Part shown: one piece after another, positions 46,272 through 57,867 of the stretch
How the letters are laid out: each line of letters opens with the position of its first letter
Position numbering within the stretch: position 1 is the stretch's first letter
Source of the DNA: Lindgomyces ingoldianus
Taxonomy: Eukaryota > Ascomycota > Dothideomycetes > Pleosporales > Lindgomycetaceae
Length of the DNA stretch: 64,000 nucleotides
NCBI RefSeq assembly: GCF_010093535.1
Contig: NW_022985172.1
Span: 279,420 to 343,419, forward strand
Reading direction: 5' to 3'
Position numbers and translations under genes: made by a program
The notes under the pieces: generated by a model
What the model saw: only the letters and a program-made list of their open reading frames with translations
What the model was told of the DNA's origin: nothing
Databases searched by the model: none

Positions 46272-47860
46272 TCACTCTGTTGTGCCAGTATGGTCTAAAT
46301 TGACTCGCTCTTCGTAGGGAGAGATTCTGCAAATCAGAGCACAATAGCTGTAGATGACACCAGCCTCTGACGCTAAATCCGCATACTGTCAAGCGCATAG
46401 TATTAGCGTACCTTTATTATTATAGAGTGAGTGGATGCTTACCGGAGCGACATAAGCAATTTCTACATTTCCTTCTGCCTCAGCACGGTTCTGTAACCAG
46501 GTAACCTTGTGTAGAGAATGCGGATATTGGTCATAATAATCACGCATAGTCGTTTCGTTAGAATATCGATCCATTGTATATGGATCACCAAAATCATGAC
46601 CGACATGATCAAGACCTTGGAGATCCTCCACTTCACCGAGGTCGCCAGCTGAATAGAAATTGGAAATATCCTGAAGGACTGGACGGATGCAAACAGGGAG
46701 GTCTAGGGAACGAAACACTTCATAGATCGCCATATCAGAACCCTTGAGAACAGTTGGCAAAGCAGCAGCACCCGCATTCGTACCATGAGCGTAGGCGTGA
46801 CTGCACTTCCAGCCAAGGTGGCCCCCTAATATTGCATCATCAGCAAATGCGACCGGAAGGCTGCAATTTCGATGTACCTTTTGGCATGAATTCCGAATTC
46901 ACAAGCGTTTCTTTGACCTTCTGGTAGAGTGGTAGCTGCTGGAAGTTGATTACATCGCAATTCCCAGCCAGATCGCCTAAACCGCGCGAAACACACAACT
47001 TGTAGGTGAACACCAACCGGTGCCCCGAGGTAACTTCAAGGACCTCGTGTTCGCAATCAGTGTAAAAAGCTGCCCATTGAAGGGAGTTTGAAGATTTAGA
47101 CCAGTCAAAAGTGGTGGAATGGCCACGATGACGGACAATCAATTGGCCACCTTCATGCACACAAGGAAGGCAAACAACAAGGGTGCCAAAATGCGAGGCA
47201 GACTGTGGAGTGTCAAAGTGGGCCTTGAACATGCCCGATGGAGACGTATATACCTGCCCTCGAATTAGTCTCCTGATGAACCACAAGAATGAGAAAAGTA
47301 ATCACATGCAACTTGCTTAGCTCCGCTCGAACTCCATGATGGCCGTTGGGAGACGTCGCATTCGGAAGGAGCGCTTGAGCAATAGCATCAACTATCCCAG
47401 CTGTGTACGGGCAGAAATTGGTAGAAAATGCGGATGGTTTCATCTCTAACGCCTTCCGGTAGCGTTCATCTGTGGCCTCCATTCCATTACAGCCAAAGGT
47501 TGCCGGTTGGGCGCACCTGAGGAGTTCTGCTAAGGCTTCAGCATCGGCTGTATTGCTGCCCAGATCGGCCGGTAGTACGAGCTTGCTGTTGGTCGTGGCA
47601 GCGTCCCAGCGAATGGTGACTGGAGAAGCCAGAGGCTTCGGCTTAAAGCCCTCCTGGTTCTGACCTGTCACGTTGAGCTCTGATCCTTGAATGGAATTTT
47701 CGCCTCCACAAGCGTAACTGCACGATTCGGCGATGAACTTTGCAAGCGCGTCGGCAATGGGGCCAGTAGAGGAGTCGTATTCGTCGGTCGAGGCGTCTAA
47801 GCCTGGCGGAGACGGTGACATTATCGGGGATTGGCCTTGTAGTGCAGAGAAATCGTGCAT
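46272..47860 (-). CDS. 2-oxoglutarate/Fe(II) dioxygenase-type protein
   Basis: Exons are 47860-47306, 47253-46878, 46825-46443 and 46385-46272 (introns 52, 52 and 57 bp), giving 475 residues. The double-stranded beta-helix core has the metal triad His197 and Asp199 in AHFDTP, and His254 in DCEHEV. Arg264 (GHR) is in the position that binds 2-oxoglutarate. GGQLIVRHRG and QWAAFYTDCEHEVLEV are typical blocks of a fungal 2OG oxygenase family related to prolyl 4-hydroxylase-like folds. The C-terminal half (LKGSDMAIYEVFRS, VIYSYCALI) is the family-specific region. The first exon carries a variable N-terminus. The substrate is unknown. No signal peptide or membrane segment is seen. Confidence 0.88.
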
Positions 47861-49132
47861 GAGATGTCAAGATCGCAGGGGTTGATTGCTAGCGGAACGC
47901 GGGGGACGCGCCCGATCACATGTGCAATCCCATCTAACAGGACATCGGGAGGTCGCAGGTAGGGCAAATTAGGCAGCTATGGGTTTCAGTGGTTTCGCTG
48001 CAATCACGCCATGGTAGGCGATCTCCTAGGCAAAAAACACACATGATGAAAATCGAGAGGCCGAAATTCAATCCCATGCGTTGTTCGCGCGATAGTGGTT
48101 GGGGATGATGACGTTGAGAAAAGCTTAGTGTTGGTGGATGAAAACAATAAATCCGGCTCGCAGCGGTTAAAGCCGATGTCTTGGCTGAGCCTTACGAGGC
48201 TAGCTTCAATATCGAGGCTAAACGGCAATGCCACGTGAAACCAAGTTTCGACGCTAGAAAGGGTCTCAGAGTCTTCCATCAAGCTTCCATCCAATTGTGC
48301 CCCGCAGATAAACCCCCATGTCGACGGCTGGCAAGGTGGTGCAACCGAATCCGATATTAAAAGCAATCCTGTGGGTCAAGGCGGTGCTTATTGCGGCGGC
48401 CTGTGCACCGGAGACTATCATTCATGAATCACTCTTCAAAGTCCGACGCCGTTCCTCACTTCCCTCGCAGCGACTCTCCACAAAATTCCCCTACCAACAC
48501 GCCTCTGGGTTGTCCCACTCATCACAGCCCCCTTACTTCCCCCGAATCCGCTCTGGCTGCCTGCACCATAAGCAGTCCCGTCAACCCTACTCCAGCTTTC
48601 GTCTTGCACCAGGCTTGTAGCGCGACGCTTGCTCATCCTCTTGCACCGTGCGCGTCCTGGATGCTGTGGGACCACTAAGTGATGATGCGATGATCGAACT
48701 CACACCCCTCATTCCCTGGAAGACCTGCTCATTATAATTACGTGGTACACGCACAGATCTCTGTGACCTCGGACTTGCACATTTTGGTCGTCTTGGGCGC
48801 TGCATCCTCCAACACCATTTCAGGTGCATCAAAGATATATCCTTGAGGGAGCGTAAGCGCAATTAAGTTCACACTCCGGATCCTCTAACGCTCAGCCTAT
48901 CGGGACGCCACAGCTCGCCTTTTCTCGTATCCTTCCCACTGCCGCCTCTCGCTTGTACATACATCTATAAGCCCCATTCCCCCCCCGTGTTGGAGCAGTA
49001 CTGTTCGGGAGGAATTCACGTTGAATTTGCTGGCCGTCCGGCCAGTGCAACATTATCACATGACTTTTGAAGTGATACCGGCTTTCGCGTCGTTGAGGAT
49101 CATAGGACTCCGTATTCCGTTCGCACTTCAAC
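47861..49132. other. Intergenic between divergent oxygenase and receptor genes
   Basis: Both flanking genes start here and point away from each other, so the 1.27 kb contains two promoters. Minus-strand frame 48004-48366 starts at TTG without motifs and is not called. No repeat is seen. Confidence 0.45.
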
Positions 49133-50659
49133 ATGCTCGATGGCGTGGTTGAGGTGCTTGAGGCCCGACGGACTGCCCCCATCGGCGACCGCGGAATTAT
49201 CGTGAGCTCTGTGTCGTGGGTAATGCTCGTCGCTACCATCTTTACCCTTCTCACGCGTCTTGCAATGAAGTTGGCATTGTCTAAGAAGGAACACAAATTT
49301 GGGCTTGATGATGTGTTCATTATTCTTGCCGCTGTAAGTCTAGGGTGTTTCTTCCATGGATCAAAGACTAAGAGACGTAGCTTTTCAGTATCGGCCAGAC
49401 AGCTTCTGTGTCTGTAGAGGCAATGAATGTCTTAGGGCAACATTTTGGAGATCTAACTGCTGGCCAAAAAAAAATCTTCCAAAAGGTATGTCTGGCCCGA
49501 TACCTTTTCAGTCTCACACTCATTACCACAGGCCGAGTATGCTGGATGTATGCTATACATCGCCAACATGGGCTGCGCCAGAATATCAGTCTGCCTCTTG
49601 ATTAAGCAGATACTCCCTGGCAGAACCCCCAAGATCACGGCTCTCGTGTTTGCCGTCTTTTCTTTCATTTGGTCCGTCTCGGGCGTAATTGTCACAGCCT
49701 TTCCCTGCCATTTACCCAAGCCTTGGGACTTCTCGAGCGGCAAGTGCTACAACATAGTCAAGTTTGTAAACTACCTTGGTATTACCAATTGCGTGTTTGA
49801 AGTTCTTCTCGTTATGATACCCCTATTTGTCTGGAATCTGCGTCTTACCGCTGGGAGGAGGGTATCTGTTTCTTTCGTCTTCCTCACCCGCTTAAGGTAC
49901 GTATCAGTCCTACATATCATAGACGAGCACTTACGTTAATACAGCATTGTGGCTGTTGTCATTACTCAACTGGTGTTTTTTAACCGCTACTGCAAATCTC
50001 CCGACATCACATACTCGTACTGGCGCACCATCCTGTGCATCCAGATTGCACAAAACCTCTCCATTATCACCGCCTGCCTACCATGTCTGCATCCGTTCAT
50101 CCTCGGAATCTTAGCTGGTACAACACAAACTGAATGCTTTGCATTTCAGTGCAAAACCAGATCACATTTTCAAGACTATTTCCGAAGAAAGAGTTTCAAG
50201 CTGGATTCTCAGCGCTCCTCAACATCGCCCACCCCAATGCGCGAAGAGAGCTACTGTGCACCACTTGCCACCTACGGTCTCGACCGCTCCTCCGCACATC
50301 TAAACTCCCAACACTTCAACCGCTTCCCTACGAACGTTGCAACTCCGATCGTGGGTAACAACCCTCCCGAAAACATCTTCAACCGAAGTATCGAGATTCC
50401 CCGCTCACGACCCGGCACATCTGCCTCACAGATAGGCCTCCCAGCTGTCCCACCGAAAACTCTCAGCCAAGTCGGCGTCCTGCCAATAATAGACTGGGAC
50501 ACAGACAGCAGCGACCGGGACTCTGGGAGAAGTTCACCGTCACGAAGGCCGAATTCAGACTATGTGTTCAATCGAGAGAAAGTAATTTCAGTCCCGGAGG
50601 CGGGGAAACTGTACGAGGAGGATTATTGGAGAAGATATCCGCCGCCACCGGAGAAATAG
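49133..50659 (+). CDS. Fungal rhodopsin-domain (Pth11-like) 7-TM membrane protein
   Basis: Exons are 49133-49333, 49381-49485, 49532-49896 and 49945-50659 (introns 46-48 bp), giving 461 residues. Seven hydrophobic helices fill the first about 280 residues. Family blocks are FGLDDVFIILAA (end of exon 1), VSVEAMNVLGQHFGDL, KAEYAGCMLYIANMGCARIS, a CHLPKPWDF...KC pair of cysteines, and SYWRTILCIQIAQNLSIIT. A long, Ser/Pro/Arg-rich cytoplasmic tail with SP and RxxS sites ends YPPPPEK. The fungal rhodopsin domain is not a retinal protein; members are putative surface sensors. It lacks a CFEM domain, unlike Pth11 itself. Confidence 0.9.
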
Positions 50660-53002
50660 TGTAATTTTCTTTCCTGTATTGCATGGTAGAGTATGGGATA
50701 TAGACGAATAATGAATTTCGCGATTCGGACAACTTCAATTTCCGCTTCCATTACCCCGTGCACGACATCAACACTAGGTATGCTCACGATACCCAGAACT
50801 TCAAATCACGCAGAAATGCATTTTACATACGCCTTGAATCGAGATTGAAAAGGGGACAAGCAAGCAACCGTAAAATCAACCCATTTCTACATAACACGCA
50901 GCATGCTTCCACGATCATGCCCTCACCGATCAGATCCCAACACATCCTCCTACCCGACCCAACCAATCACCACCACACCTGTGAAATCCAAACTCGGTTC
51001 TCCACCCACGTGCACTGCACCCATCCGTCTCACCCACCTCAGGCTCTGCCTGAACCCAATTTCCTCATCCACGGTCCATCCTCCCATCGCGCATCCTGCG
51101 TCAAGCATGCTTAGTACGTACCCCCAGTTCAGTCCAGCGTCCTCCTCAAACCCATCCATCACACCTCTCTCAACAAAAGACGTAAGTGTGAACAGTGCAC
51201 ATCCATGCGCATAAGCCCTATTATCGGAGAGCGAAGTGAAGAGGACCAGGGTTGGAAATGTGCTCGATGATGATTTGCTTCGGTGTCCGAGGTGTGCACG
51301 GATGGGATGACTGAGGGATCGACGTTGGACCAATCAGATGCGAGGTATAGACAGCGGTGTGTTTTATGCGTTTGGGCTGGGACTTGGGGCTGAGTTTTGA
51401 GGTGATTGTTTGAGTAGGAGAGTTACCGAATTTGGTTGCGGAGGATGATTGGTGGGAAGGTTGTGAGTTGGTGTTGGGAGATAGAAATAGTCACGTGACT
51501 GTACTCGGATTGGGTGCTCCAGGATTGGGCTGGAAGTTGGTGGATGGTGCGAATGCGCTAAAACTCTACATACCCATCATAATATTTTACGCCGACTCGA
51601 ATCTCGCCCATTGCCCATCAATCGTCTCAACTCTTTACTCCACTCATTGTGGCCCTTACTCTTTCACTTCCGCAGACTCTCCACTCCTCGAGAATAAGGT
51701 TCGGAGAAGTCTGGAAGCCCGTTGCGGATCACTTCCTCATCCTTCGCAATTCCCAGAGGAAGCGGAGTTTTGATGCTCGGTTACTATCGTTCCCCTTTTC
51801 CAGCAGGAAATTTGAACTTGTACTGCAAGGCTGTGGCACATCGCGTAGAGCATAGATTATTCGCTTAAAGTTGGGGACAAGCCAATATTCAAGGGTCTAA
51901 TGTTTGCCCATGTTGTAGAGAAGTGCATTGAGGTATTCACTCCATACATCAGTTCGTCGAAATTATTCAAATGTAGGACATCTAGGGAGAATTAAGTTTA
52001 TGCTCAAAGCATTAAGAGAGACAAAAGCAACTTTCAGTCTACTATGCCGGGGGAATGTAGGCTATCTGCTAGGCACACTACGGGGCATACTTGAGGTGTT
52101 CTGTTCTCCGATGGAAAGTTTGACGGGGGACATGCGTCAGAAGCACTGCCACGATTCTTGACGTGGCCGAGTCCGACCGGTCATGGAAGAATCCTTGAGC
52201 AAGCCCACTGCTCGGCCCTCTTTGCGCTTTGGAATGATACTTGGATTATTTCTTTTGTCAATCTTGCAGTCGGAATTGCTCGGATCTGGCGCAGGTGGGG
52301 AGAGATCCTGCTGTTGAATGGGGAGAGATCTTCACTACAGGTACGGAAAATAGAACTGTCATACCTAGGTATCCAGGTCGATGCCGTGGAGTTGGAAGGG
52401 GGTTCTAAGGGTGAATCACGCTCTGGGTTGATATATGACGGGGGGAAATGGGGATGAAGTGAGGACCTGTAGTATCTATCTCGTCAAAAGGAATGAAGGA
52501 TCCAGGTTATGATTCAAAATGAGGAGCAATAAAACCGAGTCAGGTAGCATTTTACCAATGTACTGAGTCCGTGAATGTTTTTGATGTTCGTACATCGCAT
52601 TCTTTCCTCGTTTAGATGTCCGGACGCTCCCCGGCAACATCGTAACTTACATCACCCCTATCCCAATTTCCATCTGCATCTCCTCCGTCCAGCGCAGCAC
52701 CATGGTACAAGTCTATCTTAGGCAAGCGCTATCCCGCTTCTGGACGGTACCTGCCATGTGTGTGTTTTAAGGTTTCTGCGTGCCATGCTATGATTTCGTT
52801 TAAACGTTGAACTCTTAGTATGGCCACAGCATCATTCTGTGAGGTCGTACTGCATTCTTGTCTTATCGGAGGTCGTTGCGATCTCATCTAGTTATCAACC
52901 CTAATTCCGCTATGGTACAACATATCAAACTTGTTTACATCCAATCTCTAATATTGATGTAGAATCCTGTAAAGGGAATTGATAGCCCTCAGAACTGTAG
53001 GT
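50660..53002. other. Intergenic, 2.3 kb, nothing firm
   Basis: A minus-strand frame at 50950-51333 looks mildly protein-like but begins with TTG and has no family motif. Plus-strand frames at 51432-51773 and 52158-52457 are featureless. I see no repeat. Confidence 0.4.
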
Positions 53003-53670
53003 TTATCCATCTTCCAAATTCCCGCTCACGAAAACTACCAATATAGCAGCGTAGGCGGCGCTCGCGGCAGATATCTCCTGGCGTTTTGCACTCGTCAGTA
53101 ACCCAACGCTGGCTGCAAACAGAGTGGTGAAGCCGGCTCTCATACCCAATTTCGCCCCGGATCTGTTTACGAAGCACAGGCTAGTGATCGCACCGATCAA
53201 AAGGACGACAGCGACTAAAGTACTGATGATGGCGACCACCAATCTTAAATGCAACTCGGGGAGCTGCTGTGTGCTACTGCGAGGGTCTGAATATGATTTC
53301 GCTTGGAATGACCAACAATCGCGGAGGAATTTCGATAGAAGATTGGCGTCAAGGGGCGGACGAAGAGCTACTAGGTCCTTTGAATCGTCTAGCATGTATT
53401 TGGCTTTTCCGGTAATGATAGGGTTGGGCTTTGTAAAGAAGGAGCGAAAGGTCTTCAACACACGGCTGCTAGGTTGGTCGAGGTTGCAGACCTGGGTTTG
53501 GAGGAGCGCCTCATCTCTAAGATGTCAGAAGGGCAAGACAGTACACTGCACGGGATTTGCTCACGATATTATTTTATCTTATCTTTTAGTTCTTTGTCAA
53601 GATTCATTCGCTCATGTTCTGGTCGATTCGAATCCTTCGTATACTCTTCGAATGTTTCCCAGCGCCTCAT
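53003..53670 (-). pseudogene. DUF6594-family membrane protein with a premature stop
   Basis: Exon 1 starts at ATG 53670 (RRWETFEEYTKDSNRPEHER). The intron is 53515-53564 (GTGAGC...TAGAG) and exon 2 is 53514-53003; phases match for 205 codons. The family pattern is clear: a short helical N-terminus, EALLQTQVCNLD, MLDDSKDLVALRPP, then three C-terminal hydrophobic helices ending SAASAAYAAILVVFVSGNL. Codon 34, in the conserved KIK-x-Y position where the family has Glu or Gln, is TAA (53569-53571). That single stop lies before all main domains. Either the gene is recently dead, or there is recoding, a different start, or a base error. Confidence 0.8.
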
Positions 53671-54419
53671 GGACTGCCGGACCTAGAAATCTTCGCTGGA
53701 CCTTGTAGCCTGGTCTTAGCGATCTAATCAGGATTCAAGATCAATCACCTGACCCTGGAGACTAAGTAGATTGCGTGCGCTCAGTATTTCGAGCTTCGGA
53801 AGATGTAGGACTCATTGTCTGGATCGTGTGCAATCCAGAATGTAAGGCTGGGATAGCCACCCGGAATCTGCGCTGCTTTTTCTTGGACTGAACTTCCGTT
53901 TAATGCTTGCATCATCGAAAACGGATGTAGCAGCGGCTGAAGACGTATTCGCTCCTTTTATTTTAATGTTGTTGCTTATTGTCATGTGGTGCCATAACTT
54001 AGGGGGTGTGGGCAAGGCTGCACTGAAGTCCTGGAAAAGACAACGCAAACACTTCCTCTCCTGTATATATCCGTCGCAGTAGAGTGGTTATTGAGGCTTC
54101 CTCCGAACTACTGATATCATGTCATGCTTCGGTTTCTACACTTAGTTTTGCGACATTCCTGATCACCGGTTGTCTCTCCCTCCAAAGTTCATTTTTCGCC
54201 TTACCGAGTATTAGTCAATTTCAGTGCTTAATCGCCATATCCACGCTGTCTTCATTCACCGTAGGGAGATCTTTACCCTTCTTCCGTTACATCTGTTTTG
54301 GCTCCAGGATCTCGCGATTTATTGCGATGAACAATGTATTTTCTACTGCTGGCTCTTTAGAGTCACTAATTCAAGTGTGTGATTCTCTGCTAAGGGTTGG
54401 ACTACACTCATATTGAGTA
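53671..54419. other. Intergenic, nothing recognised
   Basis: Between a dead DUF6594 gene (minus) and a dead C2H2/retropepsin gene (plus). No intact frame or repeat is seen. Confidence 0.4.
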
Positions 54420-55830
54420 GATTGCTTGAGCTACCAAGGCCTTCGCAGACCATAGAAGAAGCTTCAGTTGACAATGGCAGAGCTTTAGCATGCATTTTTC
54501 CTAACTGTCCTATTCCGTTCGCTGGGGAATATGCGAGAAGCAATGTGCGCCGGCATTACGAACTCTAGCAGAAAGAAACCCAGCCGCGCTTCACGCACGA
54601 AGTGAGTGGCTGTAGCAAAGTACTCCGGAGAATAGAAGCTATACGGATACATTATCACGATTTCCCTCCAGATTTGGTAAACAACTACCCGATTCCGATT
54701 CGAAGGAACTCGCAGTGCATTGATTCATCACCCCAATTCTGGACTCTTAGGGACGTATCCCAGTACGAGCACTACATTCCGGGATATATACGGACCGCTG
54801 GAATTACTGCGTTTCCAGATAGTTACTCTACATTGAACATTGTTTCCGAAGAATTTGTCCGTCGAGAGGGACTCTCCATCCAAAACACCACTAGCCGGAC
54901 AATCACGCTCCCTTCCGGTAAATTCATAATTTCATTGGGGAATTTGACGTCTCTAGTTGTATTTGAGGGTGAGAGAGCTACCTATCATGTTGAATTTGCT
55001 GTTCTGCCAGGTTGCATCCATAATGTAGTCCTTGGTAGTAAATTCCTCAATTCCACCGAAACTCTTCGGAAGCACATAGGATGGCTCAAGGGGACTATGG
55101 AAGCGACTTCCCTCTCAAAAGCCCAAACCTGTCTTATTGGCCAGCCACATCAGCAGGTGCATGGGACGATCAACGGGCACTTTGTCTCGGACTCTCCTGA
55201 TACAGACATACACGTCAATGTTATATTGAAGGATTTTGCTATATTCATGTCCTCAATGATCCTCTAGATCTGGATCTCATCGCCAGTCTGCAATCCATGG
55301 ACGGCTCCACGATGGATACTTGTGGTATTGTGTCTGACGCAGAATGGACGTTCGGAGAGCATCATGAAGCCCCTGAACAGAGTCCAGAACGGCAGCAATC
55401 CCTACAAAAAATAAACCAAGATGCTGGGGGGCGAGATTTTGGTTCCGATTCAACATCTTCCGACACCTACATCTGCGATTTCCACGTCGTTGAACATCTA
55501 ACGGTCCCGGTCATTCTCAGCTCTGACCCCTTGTTTGGCACGAATGCCTTTAAAGCGTGTGTAGCATACTTCTACGAATCGTAAGATCATGAAGAAGGGG
55601 GGAACAAAAAATCCGAGGTATGATTTATTCGTGCGAATAAAAAAGACAAGTCAATTGACAGAGTGGGAGAGCGAGCTCATCCGCCGTGGCGGGCAGATTG
55701 ATCTAATTGCAGAATTGTCCCCCCAAGACCAGTGAAGTGCGCAAGGAGTAGAAAATCGGCGCATCGAAGAGTAGGACCGGGCATACGCTGCCCGGCAAAC
55801 CCCTCCACAGGGTGTGCAGCAGAACCCTCT
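54420..55830 (+). pseudogene. C2H2 zinc-finger plus retropepsin-like protein, multiply broken
   Basis: Conceptual reading on the plus strand: a C2H2-like block (CIFPNCPIPFAGEYARSN, RRH), a TAG at 54566, then SGCSKVLRR as a second finger-like segment. A retropepsin-like domain follows, AFPDSYSTLNIVSEEF, ending PGCIHNVVLGSKFL. A frame change at about 55240 leads to NDPLDLDLIASLQSMDGSTM and a second retropepsin-like half ending FHVVEHLTVPVILSS. The tail WESELIRRGGQIDLIAELSP is followed by TGA and TAG stops near 55730-55770. The DTG-type active site reads DSYS, so protease activity is lost. Stops fit C-to-T or G-to-A changes of CAG or TGG codons. Such genes are recurrent in fungal genomes, possibly domesticated or mobile. 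Confidence 0.7.
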
Positions 55831-56799
55831 ACTTGCTAGGTCGCAAAATTACACACTTGCTGGACAGCAACCACCTCCACAGGCGGGACAGCAGACTCCT
55901 AGCTAGGTGCATTCCCATCATCACGAAGGCCCTAAGAGTGTTGAATCCGGTAATTAGTTTTGAAACGAAGCGATCTATCGACGAACGACACTGGCTCATG
56001 CCTGTCAAAGGTCTACACTCTTCCAGAGGTCCACTTACAAGATGGGTTCGGATGTGAAGCCAGAGCAAAAGGTCAACCTTTCGCTCGTGGGAATTGTACT
56101 TCTTATATCGGAACTTGGTCAGTAACAATATAAAACGTCCATGGTCGACACGAACAGCTCCACTAGGATTCATGGAAGTCTCGGCATTATTCCACCGTGA
56201 AATATGAATTAGGATTACTGGCAGAAGTGCAGATCTCTATAAAATAGCATACCTAGGTAGCATGTAACCATTAGTAATGGCGAAGGACGAATCCGCGCTG
56301 CTGCAGCGAAAGGAGAACGAGAGTTTGAGAGGAGAGAAAGTGCTTGTGAACTAAGCCCCACACATCCAAGTGTGCGATGAAGAGTATTGCAGCTAATAAC
56401 CCAACTATGAGTTTGTGTTCAGGGCGATAAAGACTCGTTCGAAGCTACACCAATCTGAATGCGCGCTATTTTGAATACAGTCCTAGACACGGGACTCGCC
56501 GAAGACATGCCAGCATGGAAGGATGCGAACGACTGCATGAGATGGGTTATCTTCGTCACCGTATGAACCCCAACAAAACGCACATCGGTCGTTATAGAAT
56601 GCATCGTTGGGTTTGGCGGGAACAATTATATTTCGGTGGAGTTTGCTTCAACGGCAGCTAGAAGACACTTGTAGATGCAGAGAAGTTGGACTGTGTAGTA
56701 TGTGTTGGAGTTGGGGATTCAGTTGGAACAAATTGAAATGATTGCAAAAAAGTGACTTTATATAGAGCGAGGACTGTTATGTGACTATACAATAAGGGC
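55831..56799. other. Intergenic to the MITE
   Basis: No gene is recognised. The last eight bases (56792-56799, ATAAGGGC) are the left target-site duplication of the adjacent element. Confidence 0.45.
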
Positions 56800-56828
56800 C
56801 AGCGTTTCCAACAGGAAGTAGTACGATT
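56800..56828 (+). repeat. MITE left terminal inverted repeat
   Basis: 29 bp, starting CAGCGTTTCC. It differs from the right end at one position (12th base, A against T). Confidence 0.92.
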
Positions 56829-57541
56829 AATACTTTTGCTCTACCTACAATCACGTAAGGCAAACAAACGTAACTACATTTTTAACTGTTACAATTTAAT
56901 TAATAAGGCTTAAAAGTGAGCAGTATATAATTAAGGTAGACTATTTTAAGGTTGCAGTCTCTAACGCGCGTGAGGGCTAGGGGAACGTGTTTATGCCACT
57001 ATTTACGTGTTAGTGTAGCCTTAGAGCTTGCCCTGTACTACAACAACCTTTTAGACAACCTTATTATAGCAAAAGATAACAGTTCCTTGTATAGAGAACC
57101 TCTAGATTAGTGGCTCTAGGTTGGTTAGCGCGACTATCCTGTACTCTTTAAGATGGCACTTAATTTCCTATGTATACCCTCTATAAGCTGTGACTGCGAG
57201 AGCGACTGCAAGAGAGCCTTTAGCAGGGGGAAAAGGACAGTTACTTGTAACTGTAATTATCTCTTAGGCTTTATAATTAAAGCTTTACAACTCTAGAAGA
57301 ACTAGCTACGTTATAAGGTTGTTTTTAGCAAATTAAATAACCTTACGTGCTATATTAAGAGTAAGGGGGACCCTGCTACTCTAAAAGCTTTAACAGTTAC
57401 GTTGTAACTTTTAGTGAAAAGTTAAGAAGTATAAGCAGCTTTAATTAAACTGTAACTTAATTGTATTAACCCCTGCTGTTAGGTGAAGCAAACAAAAGTA
57501 TATGATAAGTGAGACGTAACTTGTCTAGAAAGCCTGAGTCG

Positions 57542-57570
57542 AATCGTACTACTTCCTGATGGAAACGCTG
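57542..57570 (-). repeat. MITE right terminal inverted repeat
   Basis: Reverse complement of the left end with one mismatch, followed directly by the second ATAAGGGC copy. Confidence 0.92.
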
Positions 57571-57867
57571 ATAAGGGCTGTATTTGTGGATCTATGCAAG
57601 ACATAGAACGATTATGCCACCATTAAGTGAAACAGAATATAGCGGTGCATCTAACCTGGGGTACTATTAGTCACCCATAGAGCAGAGAAAATCTTTGAGA
57701 TCTGCCTCTGCACGTGGGAGTGCTTTTCGAGGTTCACGTTTGCGTGCTAGCGTTCTTGGCGCTTGCCGGGAACTATATCAACAAGCAAACTCTTACCAGG
57801 TCAACTAAAGCCGCGTCTCCTTTGTTGTAATCCGACCTAGCGACAAAGCGTGACCCCACGTATCGCC

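Larger units (their letters stand above)
56800..57570. mobile_element. Complete 771-bp hAT-like MITE
   Basis: Terminal inverted repeats of 29 bp (56800-56828 and 57542-57570) match at 28 of 29 positions and begin CAGCGTTTCCA. They are flanked by an 8-bp target duplication, ATAAGGGC, at 56792-56799 and 57571-57578. An 8-bp duplication and CAG-starting ends are hallmarks of the hAT superfamily. The interior is AT- and TpA-rich, holds no long open frame, and so is non-autonomous: transposase must come from elsewhere. TpA excess suggests RIP exposure. The near-perfect ends and exact duplication indicate fairly recent insertion into neutral DNA. Confidence 0.92.

Noticed and set aside
48004..48366. 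120-codon minus-strand ORF upstream of the oxygenase
   Set aside because: Starts at TTG and has no domain; lies in the promoter gap.
50950..51333. 127-codon minus-strand ORF downstream of the receptor
   Set aside because: Protein-like in places but no ATG at its start, no family, no introns that extend it.
54084..54416. 110-codon hydrophobic plus-strand ORF
   Set aside because: GTG-like start, no motif; upstream of the dead C2H2 gene and out of its frame.
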